Shown here piece by piece: positions 15,351 to 24,978 of a stretch of 64,000 nt of DNA. The notes beneath the pieces are model-generated. The model did no database searches and was not told the origin of the DNA. It saw only the letters and a list, made by a program, of their open reading frames with translations. Every line of letters begins with the position of its first letter. The stretch's first letter is position 1. This DNA comes from an uncultured Muribaculaceae bacterium (lineage in GTDB: Bacteria; Bacteroidota; Bacteroidia; Bacteroidales; Muribaculaceae), in assembly GCA_910587925.1 (NCBI GenBank), contig CAJUOC010000004.1, positions 49,174 through 113,173 of the forward strand, given 5' to 3'. Both the position numbers and the translations under genes were made by a program.

Positions 15351-17223
15351 ACTGCTCGACCTCATCGACTCGCCCGCCGACCTGCGGGCGCTGCCAGTCG
15401 AGGCTCTGCCGCAGGTATGCGCGGAGCTGCGGCAGTTCATCATAGAGGCATGCTCCGTAAATCCCGGCCACTTCGGCTCGAGCATGGGCGCCGTGGAGCT
15501 CACCGTGGCGCTGCACTATGTATTTGACACGCCATACGACCGCATCGTGTGGGATGTCGGGCATCAGGCATACGGCCACAAGATACTCACCGGCCGCCGC
15601 GACAGCTTCGGCAGTATCCGCACCCTTGGCGGGCTGAGCGGATTTCCCAATCCCGACGAGAGCGAGTACGACACGTTTACGGCCGGGCACGCATCCAACG
15701 CCATCTCGGCCGCGCTGGGCATGGCTGTGGCATCGCGTCTGCGCGGCGACAGTCACCCGCGCCATGTGGTGGCTGTCATCGGCGACGCCTCCATCAGCGG
15801 CGGCCTGGCATTCGAGGGGCTCAACAATGCCTCGTCGACACCCAACAACATGCTCATCGTGCTCAACGACAACGATATGTCGATCGACCGCAACGTGGGC
15901 TCGCTCAACTCCTACCTGGCACATCTCACCACCAGCCCCGGCTACAACCGCCTGCGGCTGCGTGCGTTCAACCTCCTCAAGCGTCTGCATCTGGTCACCG
16001 ACAAGAGCCGTGGCGCCATACTGCGCTTCAACAACAGCCTCAAGTCGCTGCTCGTGCGCGAGCAGAATATATTCGAGGGGCTCAACATACGGTACTTCGG
16101 CCCCTTCGACGGTCACGACGTCGTAAAGATAGTGGGCGTGCTGCGCGACATACGCGACATGCAGGGCCCGCGCATACTGCACCTGCGCACCGTCAAGGGC
16201 AAAGGCTTCCCCGCCGCCGAGAGCGAGCCGTGGAAGTGGCACGCGCCGGGCAAGTTTGACCCCGCCACCGGCCGCCGCGCCGCCGACACACCTGCCATCG
16301 GCTCGCAGCTTAAGTATCAGGATGTATTCGGCCACACGCTGCTGGAGCTGGCCCGCGCCGACAGCCGTATCGTGGGCGTGACCGCCGCGATGGCCTCGGG
16401 CACTTCGATGAATATCATGCAGGAGGCTATGCCTGAGCGGGTGTTTGACGTGGGTATCAGCGAGGAGCACGCCGTCACATTCTCCGGCGGCATGGCCAAG
16501 GACGGGCTGCGCCCGTTTGCCGCCATCTACTCCAGCTTCCTCCAGCGCGGCTACGACCAGCTCATCCACGATGTGGCCGCCCAGCGCCTGCCGGTGACAC
16601 TGTGTATCGACCGCGCCGGCCTCGTGGGCGAGGACGGCATGACCCACCACGGCGCCCTCGACATCGCTTATCTGCGCTCGATACCGGGCATGACGGTGGC
16701 GGCTCCGTCGAGCGGCGCCATGCTGCGCTCGCTCATGTACACGGCCGCGCATACCGACCACGGCCCCATAGCCATACGCTACCCGCGCGGCTCGTCGGAT
16801 CTCATGGCTGCCGATACTCCCATGGAGATGATGGCGGTCGGCCGCGGACGGCGGCTGCGCGACGGCTCCGCCGTGGCCGTGCTCGCCCTGGGCCCGGTCG
16901 TGGCCGACGCCCTGAAGGCTGCCGCCGACACCGATACCGCCGTCTACGACATGATATATGCCAAGCCGCTCGACGAGGATATCCTCGCCGAGGTGGCCGC
17001 CAAAGGCTGCCCGATAATCACCGTGGAAGACGCCGCCGCATCGGGCGGCATGGGCTCGGCAGTGGCCGAGTGGATGGCCGCGCGCGGCCATGCGGCCACG
17101 GTGACCCGCCTGGGCATACCCGACGACTTTGTGACCCACGGCACTCCCGCCCAGCTGCGCCATATCTGCGGATACGACACCGAGGGTATCGCCCGCGCCA
17201 TAAGCCAAGCAATCAGCAAATGA
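15331..17223 (+). CDS. dxs: 1-deoxy-D-xylulose-5-phosphate synthase
   Basis: This is a 630-aa thiamine-diphosphate enzyme that joins pyruvate and glyceraldehyde 3-phosphate to form DXP, the entry step of the MEP isoprenoid pathway and a precursor of thiamine and pyridoxal. The ThDP/Mg motif GDASISGGLAFEGLNN begins at G151-D152. The DVGHQAYGHK segment, the GISEEHAVTFSGGMA catalytic Glu region and the C-terminal transketolase fold are intact. Start at ATG 15331 (MTHTEGKLLDLI) is preferred over the longer frame from 15301, which lies within the upstream gene. It overlaps the small membrane protein gene by 20 nt and trkA by 4 nt. Confidence 0.95.
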   Translation: MTHTEGKLLDLIDSPADLRALPVEALPQVCAELRQFIIEACSVNPGHFGSSMGAVELTVALHYVFDTPYDRIVWDVGHQAYGHKILTGRRDSFGSIRTLGGLSGFPNPDESEYDTFTAGHASNAISAALGMAVASRLRGDSHPRHVVAVIGDASISGGLAFEGLNNASSTPNNMLIVLNDNDMSIDRNVGSLNSYLAHLTTSPGYNRLRLRAFNLLKRLHLVTDKSRGAILRFNNSLKSLLVREQNIFEGLNIRYFGPFDGHDVVKIVGVLRDIRDMQGPRILHLRTVKGKGFPAAESEPWKWHAPGKFDPATGRRAADTPAIGSQLKYQDVFGHTLLELARADSRIVGVTAAMASGTSMNIMQEAMPERVFDVGISEEHAVTFSGGMAKDGLRPFAAIYSSFLQRGYDQLIHDVAAQRLPVTLCIDRAGLVGEDGMTHHGALDIAYLRSIPGMTVAAPSSGAMLRSLMYTAAHTDHGPIAIRYPRGSSDLMAADTPMEMMAVGRGRRLRDGSAVAVLALGPVVADALKAAADTDTAVYDMIYAKPLDEDILAEVAAKGCPIITVEDAAASGGMGSAVAEWMAARGHAATVTRLGIPDDFVTHGTPAQLRHICGYDTEGIARAISQAISK

Positions 17224-18554
17224 GAATAGTGATAGCCGGAGCCGGCGAGGTAGGCTCACACCTGGCCCGCCTGCTCAGCACCGAGCAGCAAGACATCATA
17301 GTGCTCGACGAAGACCGCGAGCGCCTGGCGCGCCTCGACGCCAACTACAATCTGCTCACCGTGGCCGGCCAGCCCACATCTTTCGATGCCCTGCGCGAGG
17401 CCCGCGCAGGACGGGCCGATCTCTTTGTGGCTGTCACGCCCTACGAGTCGTGCAATATCGTGGCCTGCGGCATAGCCAAGAGCCTGGGCGCCAAGTGCAC
17501 CGTGGCGCGCGTGTCGCACTACGGATTTATGGACCCGGCCAACGAGGCCACCATGCGCTCGATGGGTGTCGACCGGCTCATATACCCCGAGTATCTTGCC
17601 GCCAGGGAAATCATCACGGCACTGGAGCACTCGTGGGTGCGCAACTGGTTTGAAATCCACGACGGGCGCATCATACTGGTGGGCGTGCGTATCGGCCCGT
17701 CGGCGCCGCTGGCCAACATGCAGCTCAAGGAGTTTGCCGCCACTGCCGGCAACTTCCACGTGTCGGCCATCCGCCGCAACCACGAGACCATCATCCCCCG
17801 CGGCGACGACCGCATGGAGCCGGGCGATGTGCTCTACATCACCACCTTGCGCGACAATATCCCCCATCTCATCGAGCTTTGCGGCAAGACCGAGCGCCAC
17901 ATACGCCGGGTGCTGGTGATGGGTGCCAGCAAGATTGCGATACGCCTGTGCGACATGGCCGGCGACCGCTTCCGCTTCACCATCATCGACAACGACCGCG
18001 AGATATGCAGCCGCCTGCCCGAGAAATGCCCCCGCGCCGAGATATTTCACGGCGACGCCCGCGACATCGACGTGCTGCTCGAGGCCGGCGCCGACGAGGC
18101 CGACGCTTTCGTGGCCCTCTCGCCCAGCTCTGAGAGCAATATCCTCACCACCCTCACCGCCAAGGAACTGGGCGCGCCCAAGAGCGTGGCCGAGGTCGAG
18201 GACATACAGTTTATACGCCAGGCCGAGAGCCTGGGCATCAGCACCGTCATCAACAAGAAACTCCTCGCCACCAGCTCTATCTTCCAGCTGCTGCTCGACG
18301 CCGACGCCAGCACATCCAAGTGCCTGGCCCTGGCCGACGCCGAGGTGGCCGAGCTCGAGGTACATGCCGGCGCCAAAATCACGGCGGCCGCCGTCAAAGA
18401 CCTGCGCCTCGACCGCAGCATGACACTTGCCGGTCTCATACGCGACGGCCGCGGCATGCTCATCACCGGCAATACCGTGATACAGCCAGGCGACCGCGTG
18501 CTGCTCTTCTGTCTGGCCGGCTCGCTGCACAAGGTAGAGCGACTCTTCCGATGA
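17220..18554 (+). CDS. trkA: Trk system potassium uptake regulatory subunit TrkA
   Basis: This is a 444-aa peripheral cytoplasmic protein with two RCK units. The first Rossmann motif is GAGEVGSHLARLL near the N-terminus and the second is VMGASKIAIRLCD around residue 231, each followed by a TrkA-C lobe. TrkA binds NAD(H) or ATP and gates TrkH. The ATG at 17220 overlaps the dxs stop by 4 nt; a much longer overlapping frame starting at 16602 is the antiphase shadow of dxs joined to this gene. trkH follows after 16 nt, so both subunits are co-expressed. Confidence 0.95.
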   Translation: MRIVIAGAGEVGSHLARLLSTEQQDIIVLDEDRERLARLDANYNLLTVAGQPTSFDALREARAGRADLFVAVTPYESCNIVACGIAKSLGAKCTVARVSHYGFMDPANEATMRSMGVDRLIYPEYLAAREIITALEHSWVRNWFEIHDGRIILVGVRIGPSAPLANMQLKEFAATAGNFHVSAIRRNHETIIPRGDDRMEPGDVLYITTLRDNIPHLIELCGKTERHIRRVLVMGASKIAIRLCDMAGDRFRFTIIDNDREICSRLPEKCPRAEIFHGDARDIDVLLEAGADEADAFVALSPSSESNILTTLTAKELGAPKSVAEVEDIQFIRQAESLGISTVINKKLLATSSIFQLLLDADASTSKCLALADAEVAELEVHAGAKITAAAVKDLRLDRSMTLAGLIRDGRGMLITGNTVIQPGDRVLLFCLAGSLHKVERLFR

Positions 18555-18570
18555 CACTTCACTCACACCG

Positions 18571-20043
18571 ATGGCTGCCGTAAACCGACTGAATATACCG
18601 ATGCTGCTCAAGGTGATGGGCGGCCTGCTGATAATCGAGGGCGCCTTCATGGCTCTCCCGGTGGCGGTGGCCCTGCACTACGGCGAGAGCGACTGGCTGC
18701 CGTTTCTGATATCGGCATGCGTGACTGCCGCGCTCGGCACAGTGTTCCGCCGCGGCGCCCGCCCCGGCCGCAGTATGCTGGGCAAGCGCGAGAGCTATCT
18801 GCTCACCGGCACGGTATGGGTGGTATTCTCGCTGCTCGGGATGCTGCCGCTCATCATCGGCACGGCTCAGATGGACGCGTCCGACGCCTTTTTCGAGGCC
18901 ATGTCGGGCTTCACCACCACCGGCGCCACCGTGCGAGCCGCCGACGCTCCGCCGCTGTCACACGCCGTGATGATGTGGCAGGCGCTGATGCAGTGGCTCG
19001 GCGGCATGGGTATCATACTGTTTACGCTGGCTGTAATACCGGGGCTCAACAGCTCGGGCGGCATGCAGATGTTCAACGCCGAGGTGCCCGGCATCACCCA
19101 CGACAAGATAATGCCGCGCATCAGCCAGACAGCCATGTCGCTCTGGGGCATATACGCCACGCTCACCCTGGTGCTGGCCCTGCTGCTGTGGGCCGGGCCG
19201 ATGGGGCCATTCGACGCCGTATGCGTGGCTTTCGGCACGATGTCGACCGGCGGATACGCCACACCGGCCGGGGCCGAGGCCATATTCTCGTCGACATACT
19301 CCACGCTGACGGTGACCCTGTTTATGCTGCTGGGCGGCATCAACTTTACCCTCATATTCAACGCCATCATGGGCCGCTGGCACAAGGTGCGGGCCAACGA
19401 CATACTGCGCATCTTCCTGTGGTGCATCGTCATCTTCACAGCCATGTTTGCGGCCAGCATCGCCCTCACCCACCGCTATACCGACTGGCGCGACCTCTCG
19501 GTGGGCCCGCTTTTCCAGGTGGTGAGCACCTTCACCTCGACCGGCTACATATGGCCGGGATTCCAGGGCTGGGGACAGTTTGTGCTGGCGCTGACGTTCA
19601 TCATGATGTTTTCGGGCGGCTGCGCCGGCTCGACCAGCGGCGGCGCAAAAATCGACCGCCTGCTCTATCTGCAACGCCGCACGGCCAACGAACTCCACCG
19701 CTGCCTCTACCCCAACTCCATCCTGTCGGTGCGCATCAACGGCGCCATACAGTCGCCCGAGCTGGTGGGCAAGGTCATCTCGTTTCTGGCCCTGTACATG
19801 ATAGTGATAGTGGTGGGCGGTGTGGTGCTTGCTGCCATGGGGCTGCCCACTGTCGACTCCTTTTTCTCGGCCTTTGCCTGCATCAGCAATACAGGCTTCG
19901 GCGCGTCGGTGACCGGCTACGGCGACGACTTCACCGACATGCCCGCCGCGGCCACGATGGTGCTGTCGGCTCTGATGCTCATCGGCCGACTGGAGATTTT
20001 CACAATACTTGTGCTGTTTACGCGCAGCTTCTGGCGCCGCTGA
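18571..20043 (+). CDS. trkH: Potassium uptake transporter TrkH
   Basis: This is a 490-aa integral membrane protein of the TrkH/KtrB superfamily with four M1-P-M2 repeats. All four selectivity-loop signatures are visible: SGFTTTGATV, GTMSTGGYAT, STFTSTGYIWPG and ISNTGFGASVTG. It forms the potassium pore gated by TrkA, encoded immediately upstream. The stop is only 3 nt from the stop of the convergent flippase gene, leaving no room for an intrinsic terminator. Confidence 0.95.
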   Translation: MAAVNRLNIPMLLKVMGGLLIIEGAFMALPVAVALHYGESDWLPFLISACVTAALGTVFRRGARPGRSMLGKRESYLLTGTVWVVFSLLGMLPLIIGTAQMDASDAFFEAMSGFTTTGATVRAADAPPLSHAVMMWQALMQWLGGMGIILFTLAVIPGLNSSGGMQMFNAEVPGITHDKIMPRISQTAMSLWGIYATLTLVLALLLWAGPMGPFDAVCVAFGTMSTGGYATPAGAEAIFSSTYSTLTVTLFMLLGGINFTLIFNAIMGRWHKVRANDILRIFLWCIVIFTAMFAASIALTHRYTDWRDLSVGPLFQVVSTFTSTGYIWPGFQGWGQFVLALTFIMMFSGGCAGSTSGGAKIDRLLYLQRRTANELHRCLYPNSILSVRINGAIQSPELVGKVISFLALYMIVIVVGGVVLAAMGLPTVDSFFSAFACISNTGFGASVTGYGDDFTDMPAAATMVLSALMLIGRLEIFTILVLFTRSFWRR

Positions 20044-20046
20044 CCG

Positions 20047-21519
20047 CTAAGAGCGCCGGAGCACATATGCCAGCGCATCGCGCTGCACCCGGCTGCCCAG
20101 CAGGGCGTTGACCCCGACGTAGATGGCGCCGCCTGTCGCCGTCATCGCCGCGAGCTGCACCGCCGGATGCACGCTCACACCCGTGCAGAGCAGCATCAGC
20201 GGAGCCGCCGCCACACACAGGGCGGCATACGGGGCGAGGTCGGCAAGCAGCGAGCGGGCGGCTATACCCGTGCCGCGGGCTGTCACCACCAGCGTCACAC
20301 CCCAGGTAAGCGCCGACGCTGTCAGCTGTCCCCAGAGCATCGTCTCCACGCCGTCGGTCAATACATCGGGCCCCGCGCTAAGATACGGAAACGTAAGCAC
20401 GAGCGCCACGATGGCGGCGCCGTCGCGCACCACCTCGAGCCACATGATGGCCCGGGCGCGGCCGAGCGCGAGCAGATACTGCGTATACAGCCCGGTAAAT
20501 ACCGTGAATATGCCACGCACGGCCAAAATCTGAAACAGAATTATAGAGGCGTCCCACTTGGTGCCGAAGAGCATATGAAACAGCGGCGTGGCCATCACAG
20601 CCATGCCCACCAGAGCCGGGAATGTGAGATACGCCGTAAAGCGCCCCATGCGGCTGCACATGTGACGAAACCGCCCCGGCTCATCCTGCACCGCCGCCAG
20701 GGGCGGCAGAAATGAAGATGTCACCACCTGATACAGCGACAATATGCCCACCTTGCTCCACTTGTCGGCCTGGGTATAGTATCCGAGGGGTACCAGACCG
20801 GTGCGGTTGCCTATGAGAAAGGAGTAGATGTTGAGAAATACCGTATTCAGGAAAGCTGTCACCATCAGGCGCGAGCCGATGCCGAAGAAACTGCGCAGCG
20901 AGGCCACGGAGAATGTGCGCGAGGGGCGCCAGCCCTGGGTGGTCCACAGCACCAGCGACTTGACGCCCGCAGCCACGAGCGCCTGCCACACGATGGCCCA
21001 GGCGCCGTATCCGCTCATGGCCAGCGCGATGCCGGCCACTCCGCCCAGCACCAGCCCGAGTGTATTGGCCACTGCCACCATGCGCACTTCCATGCGCTTC
21101 ATCAGGCGATTGACCTGCACAATGGAAGATGCATTGAGTATGAACCCCAGAAACATCACCCTCGACAGAGGTATTATGCGCTCGTCGCCCCCAAAGCAGT
21201 CGGCGATGAGCGGCGCCGAGGCATAGAGTATGATGTACAGGCCGAAGGCCATGGCAAGGTTAAACCACAGTATCGTACTGTAGTCGGTCTGCGTCGGAGC
21301 CTTGCGCTGGAGCAGAGCCGAGTAAAATCCAGAGTCGACCAGCAGCGAGGCAAATGCCTGGAATACAAGCACAGCGCCCACCAGACCGAAGTCGGCGGGC
21401 GAGAGTATGCGGGCGAGCACCACACCCGTGAGCGCGTAGAGCAGCTGCGAGGCCAGGCGGTCGACGGTATTCCACTTCAGCGTCGAGGCCGTGCGGCTCT
21501 TGAGGCTCGGCTCCTGCAT
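20047..21519 (-). CDS. Polysaccharide/lipopolysaccharide flippase (MOP superfamily, WzxC-like)
   Basis: This is a 490-aa membrane protein with about 12-14 hydrophobic helices. The opening region (LKWNTVDRLASQLLYALTG, then VLARILSPADFGLVG) is the N-terminal signature of WzxC-type polysaccharide export flippases, which move lipid-linked oligosaccharide or exopolysaccharide units across the inner membrane. No glycosyltransferases are adjacent, so the substrate is unknown. It is the last gene of a minus-strand run (dusB, DUF2807 gene, flippase), 10 nt after the DUF2807 gene. Convergent with trkH. Confidence 0.85.
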   Translation of the reverse strand: MQEPSLKSRTASTLKWNTVDRLASQLLYALTGVVLARILSPADFGLVGAVLVFQAFASLLVDSGFYSALLQRKAPTQTDYSTILWFNLAMAFGLYIILYASAPLIADCFGGDERIIPLSRVMFLGFILNASSIVQVNRLMKRMEVRMVAVANTLGLVLGGVAGIALAMSGYGAWAIVWQALVAAGVKSLVLWTTQGWRPSRTFSVASLRSFFGIGSRLMVTAFLNTVFLNIYSFLIGNRTGLVPLGYYTQADKWSKVGILSLYQVVTSSFLPPLAAVQDEPGRFRHMCSRMGRFTAYLTFPALVGMAVMATPLFHMLFGTKWDASIILFQILAVRGIFTVFTGLYTQYLLALGRARAIMWLEVVRDGAAIVALVLTFPYLSAGPDVLTDGVETMLWGQLTASALTWGVTLVVTARGTGIAARSLLADLAPYAALCVAAAPLMLLCTGVSVHPAVQLAAMTATGGAIYVGVNALLGSRVQRDALAYVLRRS

Positions 21520-21529
21520 AGGCCGGTGC

Positions 21530-22246
21530 TCAGCGCTCGATTTCCACGAGCTTCAGCCCGATGGAGCGGTTGGTAATCTTGGCAGGCTTGCCGGTATAGT
21601 GGATGGTACCCGAGCCGGCGCCGTACACGGTGAGCGACTCTGTGGCGCAGCAGTCGACAGTGCCGGTGCCAAACACCTTTGCCTTGACGCGCTGGGCCTC
21701 AAGACCGCCGGCTTCGAGAGGGCCGGTGCCCACATTGGTATAATTGACACGGGCGGCCGAGCCGGAGCTTATCACCAGGTGTCCGCAGCCGGTATTGATA
21801 CCGGCATCGACATTGGTCGCGCGCACATATCTTACTATCAGAGTGCCGTTGCCTATCACCCGCGCTTTAAAGGATGGCTGGGCCAGATTGCTGAGCACAC
21901 GCACTGTGGAGTCGGCCGAGTTTTCGACCTTGCCCAGCACCGAGCTGTATACATGGATGGTGGGAAGCTCCACCGCGCTGCCTACCACGTCAGACGATAG
22001 CTGCACGGTGAGGCAGGCCTTGTTGTTGCTGAAGAGCAGGTTCTGGGCCATCTCGGGTGTGGCGGTAAAGTATACCCATCCGGCCGAGTCGGCCGAGCAA
22101 TGGTAGTCGACATTGATGGCGTCTGACACCTTCAGCTCCGTGAAATCCTGTACGTTGAGGCGGTAGTCGGCCTTCTCCTGCTGCTGGGCAGCGCCCGACA
22201 GGCAGGCTGTGCAGGCGACAAATATGGCGGTAATAATCTTTTTCAT
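21530..22246 (-). CDS. DUF2807 (putative auto-transporter adhesin, head GIN) domain protein
   Basis: This is a 238-aa exported protein with a signal peptide (about residues 1-20) followed by a repetitive beta-solenoid: successive short strands such as FKARVIGNGTLIVRYV, NVDAGINTGCGHLVISS and VKAKVFGTGTVDCC with regular G/S/A turns. This is typical of DUF2807, abundant in Bacteroidota and usually tethered or secreted; function is unproven. It overlaps dusB by 4 nt and is followed by the flippase after 10 nt. Three cysteines in the solenoid (including a CC pair) are less usual. The operon with dusB appears to be arrangement, not function. Confidence 0.82.
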   Translation of the reverse strand: MKKIITAIFVACTACLSGAAQQQEKADYRLNVQDFTELKVSDAINVDYHCSADSAGWVYFTATPEMAQNLLFSNNKACLTVQLSSDVVGSAVELPTIHVYSSVLGKVENSADSTVRVLSNLAQPSFKARVIGNGTLIVRYVRATNVDAGINTGCGHLVISSGSAARVNYTNVGTGPLEAGGLEAQRVKAKVFGTGTVDCCATESLTVYGAGSGTIHYTGKPAKITNRSIGLKLVEIER

Positions 22247-23235
22247 ATGTCAATGTGTAGGTAATCTGTGGCGATGCGGTGCAGCACGGCGTCGAGGGCG
22301 TCGAGCGTGGGGGCCTGCAGCATCTCTATGCGGGTCTGGCGGAAGTCGGGGATACCCTTGAAGAGAGGACACACGGCCAGATGGCGGCGTATGTGCAGTA
22401 TGCCGCGGTACTCGTCGATACGCTCCACACTCTCGGCTATCTGACGGCGCACCAGGGCGAGCTTCTCTGTGGCGTCGAGCTCGGGCAGATGCTCCTCGGG
22501 ATGCAGCTCACGGCGTATGTCGCGGAAAATCCACGGCGCGCCGATAGATGCGCGTCCCACCATCACGCCGTCGACGCCATAGCGCTCAAACGCCTCGCGG
22601 GCCGCGGCGCCGGAGGTGATGTCGCCGTTGCCTATCACCGGGATGGTGAGGCGCGGATTGTCTTTCACGCGGGCTATCATCTCCCAGTCGGCGCTGCCGG
22701 TGTACATCTGCGAGCGGGTGCGGCCGTGCACGGTCAGAGCCGCGATGCCGCAGTCCTGGAGGCGCTCGGCCAGCTCGACTATTATGCGCGAGTCGTGGTC
22801 CCAGCCCAGGCGGGTCTTCACTGTGACAGGCACGTCGACCGCATCGACCACCGCGCGGGTGATCTCGAGCATCTTGTCGGGGGTGCGGAGCAGGCCTGCG
22901 CCGGCACCCTTGCCGGCCACCTTCTTGACCGGGCAGCCGAAGTTGATGTCGATAAGGTCGGGGCCGGCGGCGGCAGCCATGCGGGCGGCCTCCACCATCG
23001 GCTCCACCTCGCGGCCGTATATCTGTATGGCCGTGGGGCGCTCGGCGGGAGCGATGTGCAGCTTGCGGGTGGTGGCGGCGATGTTGCGGATAAGGGCGTC
23101 GGCGCTCACAAACTCCGTGTACACCATATCGGCGCCCATCTCCTTGCAGATAAGGCGGAATGAAGCGTCGGTGACATCCTCCATCGGAGCGAGCATCACC
23201 GGACGCGGTCCAAGGTCAATATTCCCGATTTTCAT
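22243..23235 (-). CDS. dusB: tRNA-dihydrouridine synthase DusB
   Basis: This is a 330-aa FMN enzyme that reduces uridines in the tRNA D-loop. The TIM-barrel signature LAPMEDVTDASFR starts the protein, NFGCP supplies the catalytic Cys C101, and GNGDITSG plus GVMVGRASIGAPWIF are FMN and phosphate elements. I choose ATG 23235 (MKIGNIDLGPRPVMLAP) instead of the longer in-frame start at 23295: the extra 20 residues look non-coding and would overlap the TAATTTTG promoter box at 23244-23251. The -7 box is 8 nt from this ATG. It overlaps the DUF2807 gene by 4 nt. Confidence 0.92.
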   Translation of the reverse strand: MKIGNIDLGPRPVMLAPMEDVTDASFRLICKEMGADMVYTEFVSADALIRNIAATTRKLHIAPAERPTAIQIYGREVEPMVEAARMAAAAGPDLIDINFGCPVKKVAGKGAGAGLLRTPDKMLEITRAVVDAVDVPVTVKTRLGWDHDSRIIVELAERLQDCGIAALTVHGRTRSQMYTGSADWEMIARVKDNPRLTIPVIGNGDITSGAAAREAFERYGVDGVMVGRASIGAPWIFRDIRRELHPEEHLPELDATEKLALVRRQIAESVERIDEYRGILHIRRHLAVCPLFKGIPDFRQTRIEMLQAPTLDALDAVLHRIATDYLHIDI

Positions 23236-23243
23236 ATCAGGAG

Positions 23244-23251
23244 CAAAATTA
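23244..23251 (-). promoter_or_regulatory. Minus-strand -7 box (TAATTTTG) for dusB
   Basis: Read on the minus strand this is TAATTTTG, a match to TAnnTTTG, ending 8 nt before the dusB ATG. No convincing -33 TTTG lies at 19-21 nt. It supports the downstream start choice for dusB and implies a 5' leader of a few nucleotides only. Confidence 0.6.
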
Positions 23252-23369
23252 CAAAAAAATAAGACTTGCGTGGCACGCGCCGCCAAAAAAGCCAATAAAT
23301 CGGCACATCAGACCACCCGAAGCGAAAAGCCCGGGAATGTCATTTTACCCGGGGCGGCTGCAATTTTTT

Positions 23370-23401
23370 TTTGGAAAATCGGCCGAAATGGAGTATCTTT
23401 G
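23370..23401 (+). promoter_or_regulatory. Promoter of guaB (TTTG-N20-TATCTTTG)
   Basis: TTTG at 23370-23373 and TATCTTTG at 23394-23401 are 20 nt apart, matching the Bacteroidota vegetative promoter. The upstream region is a poly-T run (from 23364). There are 28 nt between the -7 box and ATG 23430, giving a normal short leader. Confidence 0.85.
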
Positions 23402-23429
23402 CACGCAATAAAATCTAAACATATTCATT

Positions 23430-24911
23430 ATGGCGTCTTTTATTGCAGACCGAGTGGCCATGGACGGACTCACCTTCGACGATGTGCTGCTTATCCCCGC
23501 TTACTCCGAAGTACTCCCCCGCGATGTGAAACTGTCGACGCGCTTCTCGCGTAACATTGGCCTCAATATACCTATTATATCTGCGGCCATGGATACAGTC
23601 ACCGAGTCGCAGCTCGCCATAGCCATCGCCCGCGAGGGCGGCATAGGCGTCATACACAAGAATATGCCCATAGCCGAGCAGGCCCGCCAGGTACACGCCG
23701 TGAAGCGCGCCGAAAACGGCATGATTTACGACCCCGTGACCATCCGCCGCGGCTCCACCGTGGCCGAGGCTCTCCGCATGATGGAGGAGTATCACATCGG
23801 CGGTATACCCGTGGTCGACGACGAGGGCAAGCTCTGCGGCATCGTCACCAACCGCGACCTGCGCTTTGAGAGCGATCCCACCCGCAAAATCGACGACGTG
23901 ATGACCAGCACCGGCCTGGTGACCACCTCGCAGACCACCGACCTCAATGAGGCTGCCCGCATACTCCAGCGCCACAAGATCGAGAAGTTGCCGGTGGTCG
24001 ACGCCGACGGCAAGCTCATCGGCCTGGTAACATATAAAGACATCACCAAAGCAAAAGACAAGCCCTTTGCCTGCAAAGACCGCCTCGGCCGCCTGCGCGT
24101 GGCCGCCGGCATCGGCGTCACCGCCGACTCGATGCAGCGCGCCGAGGCGCTCGTACACGCCGGAGTCGACGCCCTGGTCATCGACACTGCCCACGGCCAC
24201 TCCAAGGGTGTGGTAGGTGTGCTGCGCGAGGTAAAGCGCAACTTCCCCGACATCGATGTGGTGGTGGGCAACATCGCCACCGGCGAGGCCGCCCGCTACC
24301 TGGCCGACAACGGCGCCGACGGCGTCAAGGTCGGCATCGGCCCCGGCTCGATATGCACCACCCGCATCATCGCCGGCGTGGGTGTGCCCCAGCTCTCGGC
24401 CGTATACGACGTGGCCAGCGCGCTGAAGGGCACCGACGTGCCCCTCATCGCCGACGGCGGCATACGCTACTCGGGCGATATCGTGAAGGCTCTCGCAGCC
24501 GGCGCCCACTCGGTGATGCTCGGCGGTATGCTGGCCGGTGTGGAGGAGTCGCCCGGCGACACCATCATCTTCAACGGCCGCAAGTACAAGACTTACCGCG
24601 GCATGGGCTCGCTCGAGGCCATGGAGAAGGGCTCGAAAGACCGCTACTTCCAGGCCGGAGAGACCGACTCCAAGAAGCTCGTGCCCGAGGGTATCGCCGC
24701 CCGCGTGCCTTACAAGGGCTCGCTCTACGAGGTGGTATATCAGATGCTCGGCGGCCTGCGTGCCGGCATGGGCTACTGCGGCGCCCCCGACATCGAGGCC
24801 CTGCACCACGCCCGCTTCACCCGCATCACCAACGCCGGCGTCGCCGAGAGCCATCCCCACGACGTGGCCATCACCAGCGAGGCACCAAATTACTCGGCCG
24901 GCGCACGCTGA
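23430..24911 (+). CDS. guaB: Inosine-5'-monophosphate dehydrogenase
   Basis: This 493-aa enzyme converts IMP to XMP with NAD, the committed step of GTP synthesis. The barrel opens with GLTFDDVLLIPAYSEVLPRDV. Two CBS domains (about 95-215) interrupt the barrel and normally bind adenine or guanine nucleotides for allosteric control. The catalytic loop GPGSICTTRIIAG contains C309, and the RGMGSLEAM and GMGYCGA segments complete the IMP site. It has its own consensus promoter, and a PpiC-type gene follows after 67 nt, which may or may not be co-transcribed. Confidence 0.96.
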   Translation: MASFIADRVAMDGLTFDDVLLIPAYSEVLPRDVKLSTRFSRNIGLNIPIISAAMDTVTESQLAIAIAREGGIGVIHKNMPIAEQARQVHAVKRAENGMIYDPVTIRRGSTVAEALRMMEEYHIGGIPVVDDEGKLCGIVTNRDLRFESDPTRKIDDVMTSTGLVTTSQTTDLNEAARILQRHKIEKLPVVDADGKLIGLVTYKDITKAKDKPFACKDRLGRLRVAAGIGVTADSMQRAEALVHAGVDALVIDTAHGHSKGVVGVLREVKRNFPDIDVVVGNIATGEAARYLADNGADGVKVGIGPGSICTTRIIAGVGVPQLSAVYDVASALKGTDVPLIADGGIRYSGDIVKALAAGAHSVMLGGMLAGVEESPGDTIIFNGRKYKTYRGMGSLEAMEKGSKDRYFQAGETDSKKLVPEGIAARVPYKGSLYEVVYQMLGGLRAGMGYCGAPDIEALHHARFTRITNAGVAESHPHDVAITSEAPNYSAGAR

Positions 24912-24978
24912 TTTTACGTTTAGACAATAATCTGAATTTTTCAGCGTTAAGGAAGAAGTACAATCACTCCATACTACG

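Noticed and set aside
16602..17219. Extension of trkA by 206 residues into dxs
   Set aside because: The extension is out-of-phase dxs sequence rich in Arg/Gly/His; TrkA starts naturally at 17220 with its Rossmann motif.
15325..17259. A 644-aa minus-strand frame opposite dxs
   Set aside because: dxs is fully conserved on the plus strand; the antisense frame is a by-product of GC-rich codon use.
24912..24978. CTGAA/TTCAG inverted repeat after guaB as a terminator
   Set aside because: The stem is only 5 bp (24932-24944) with no T-run following; too weak to call.
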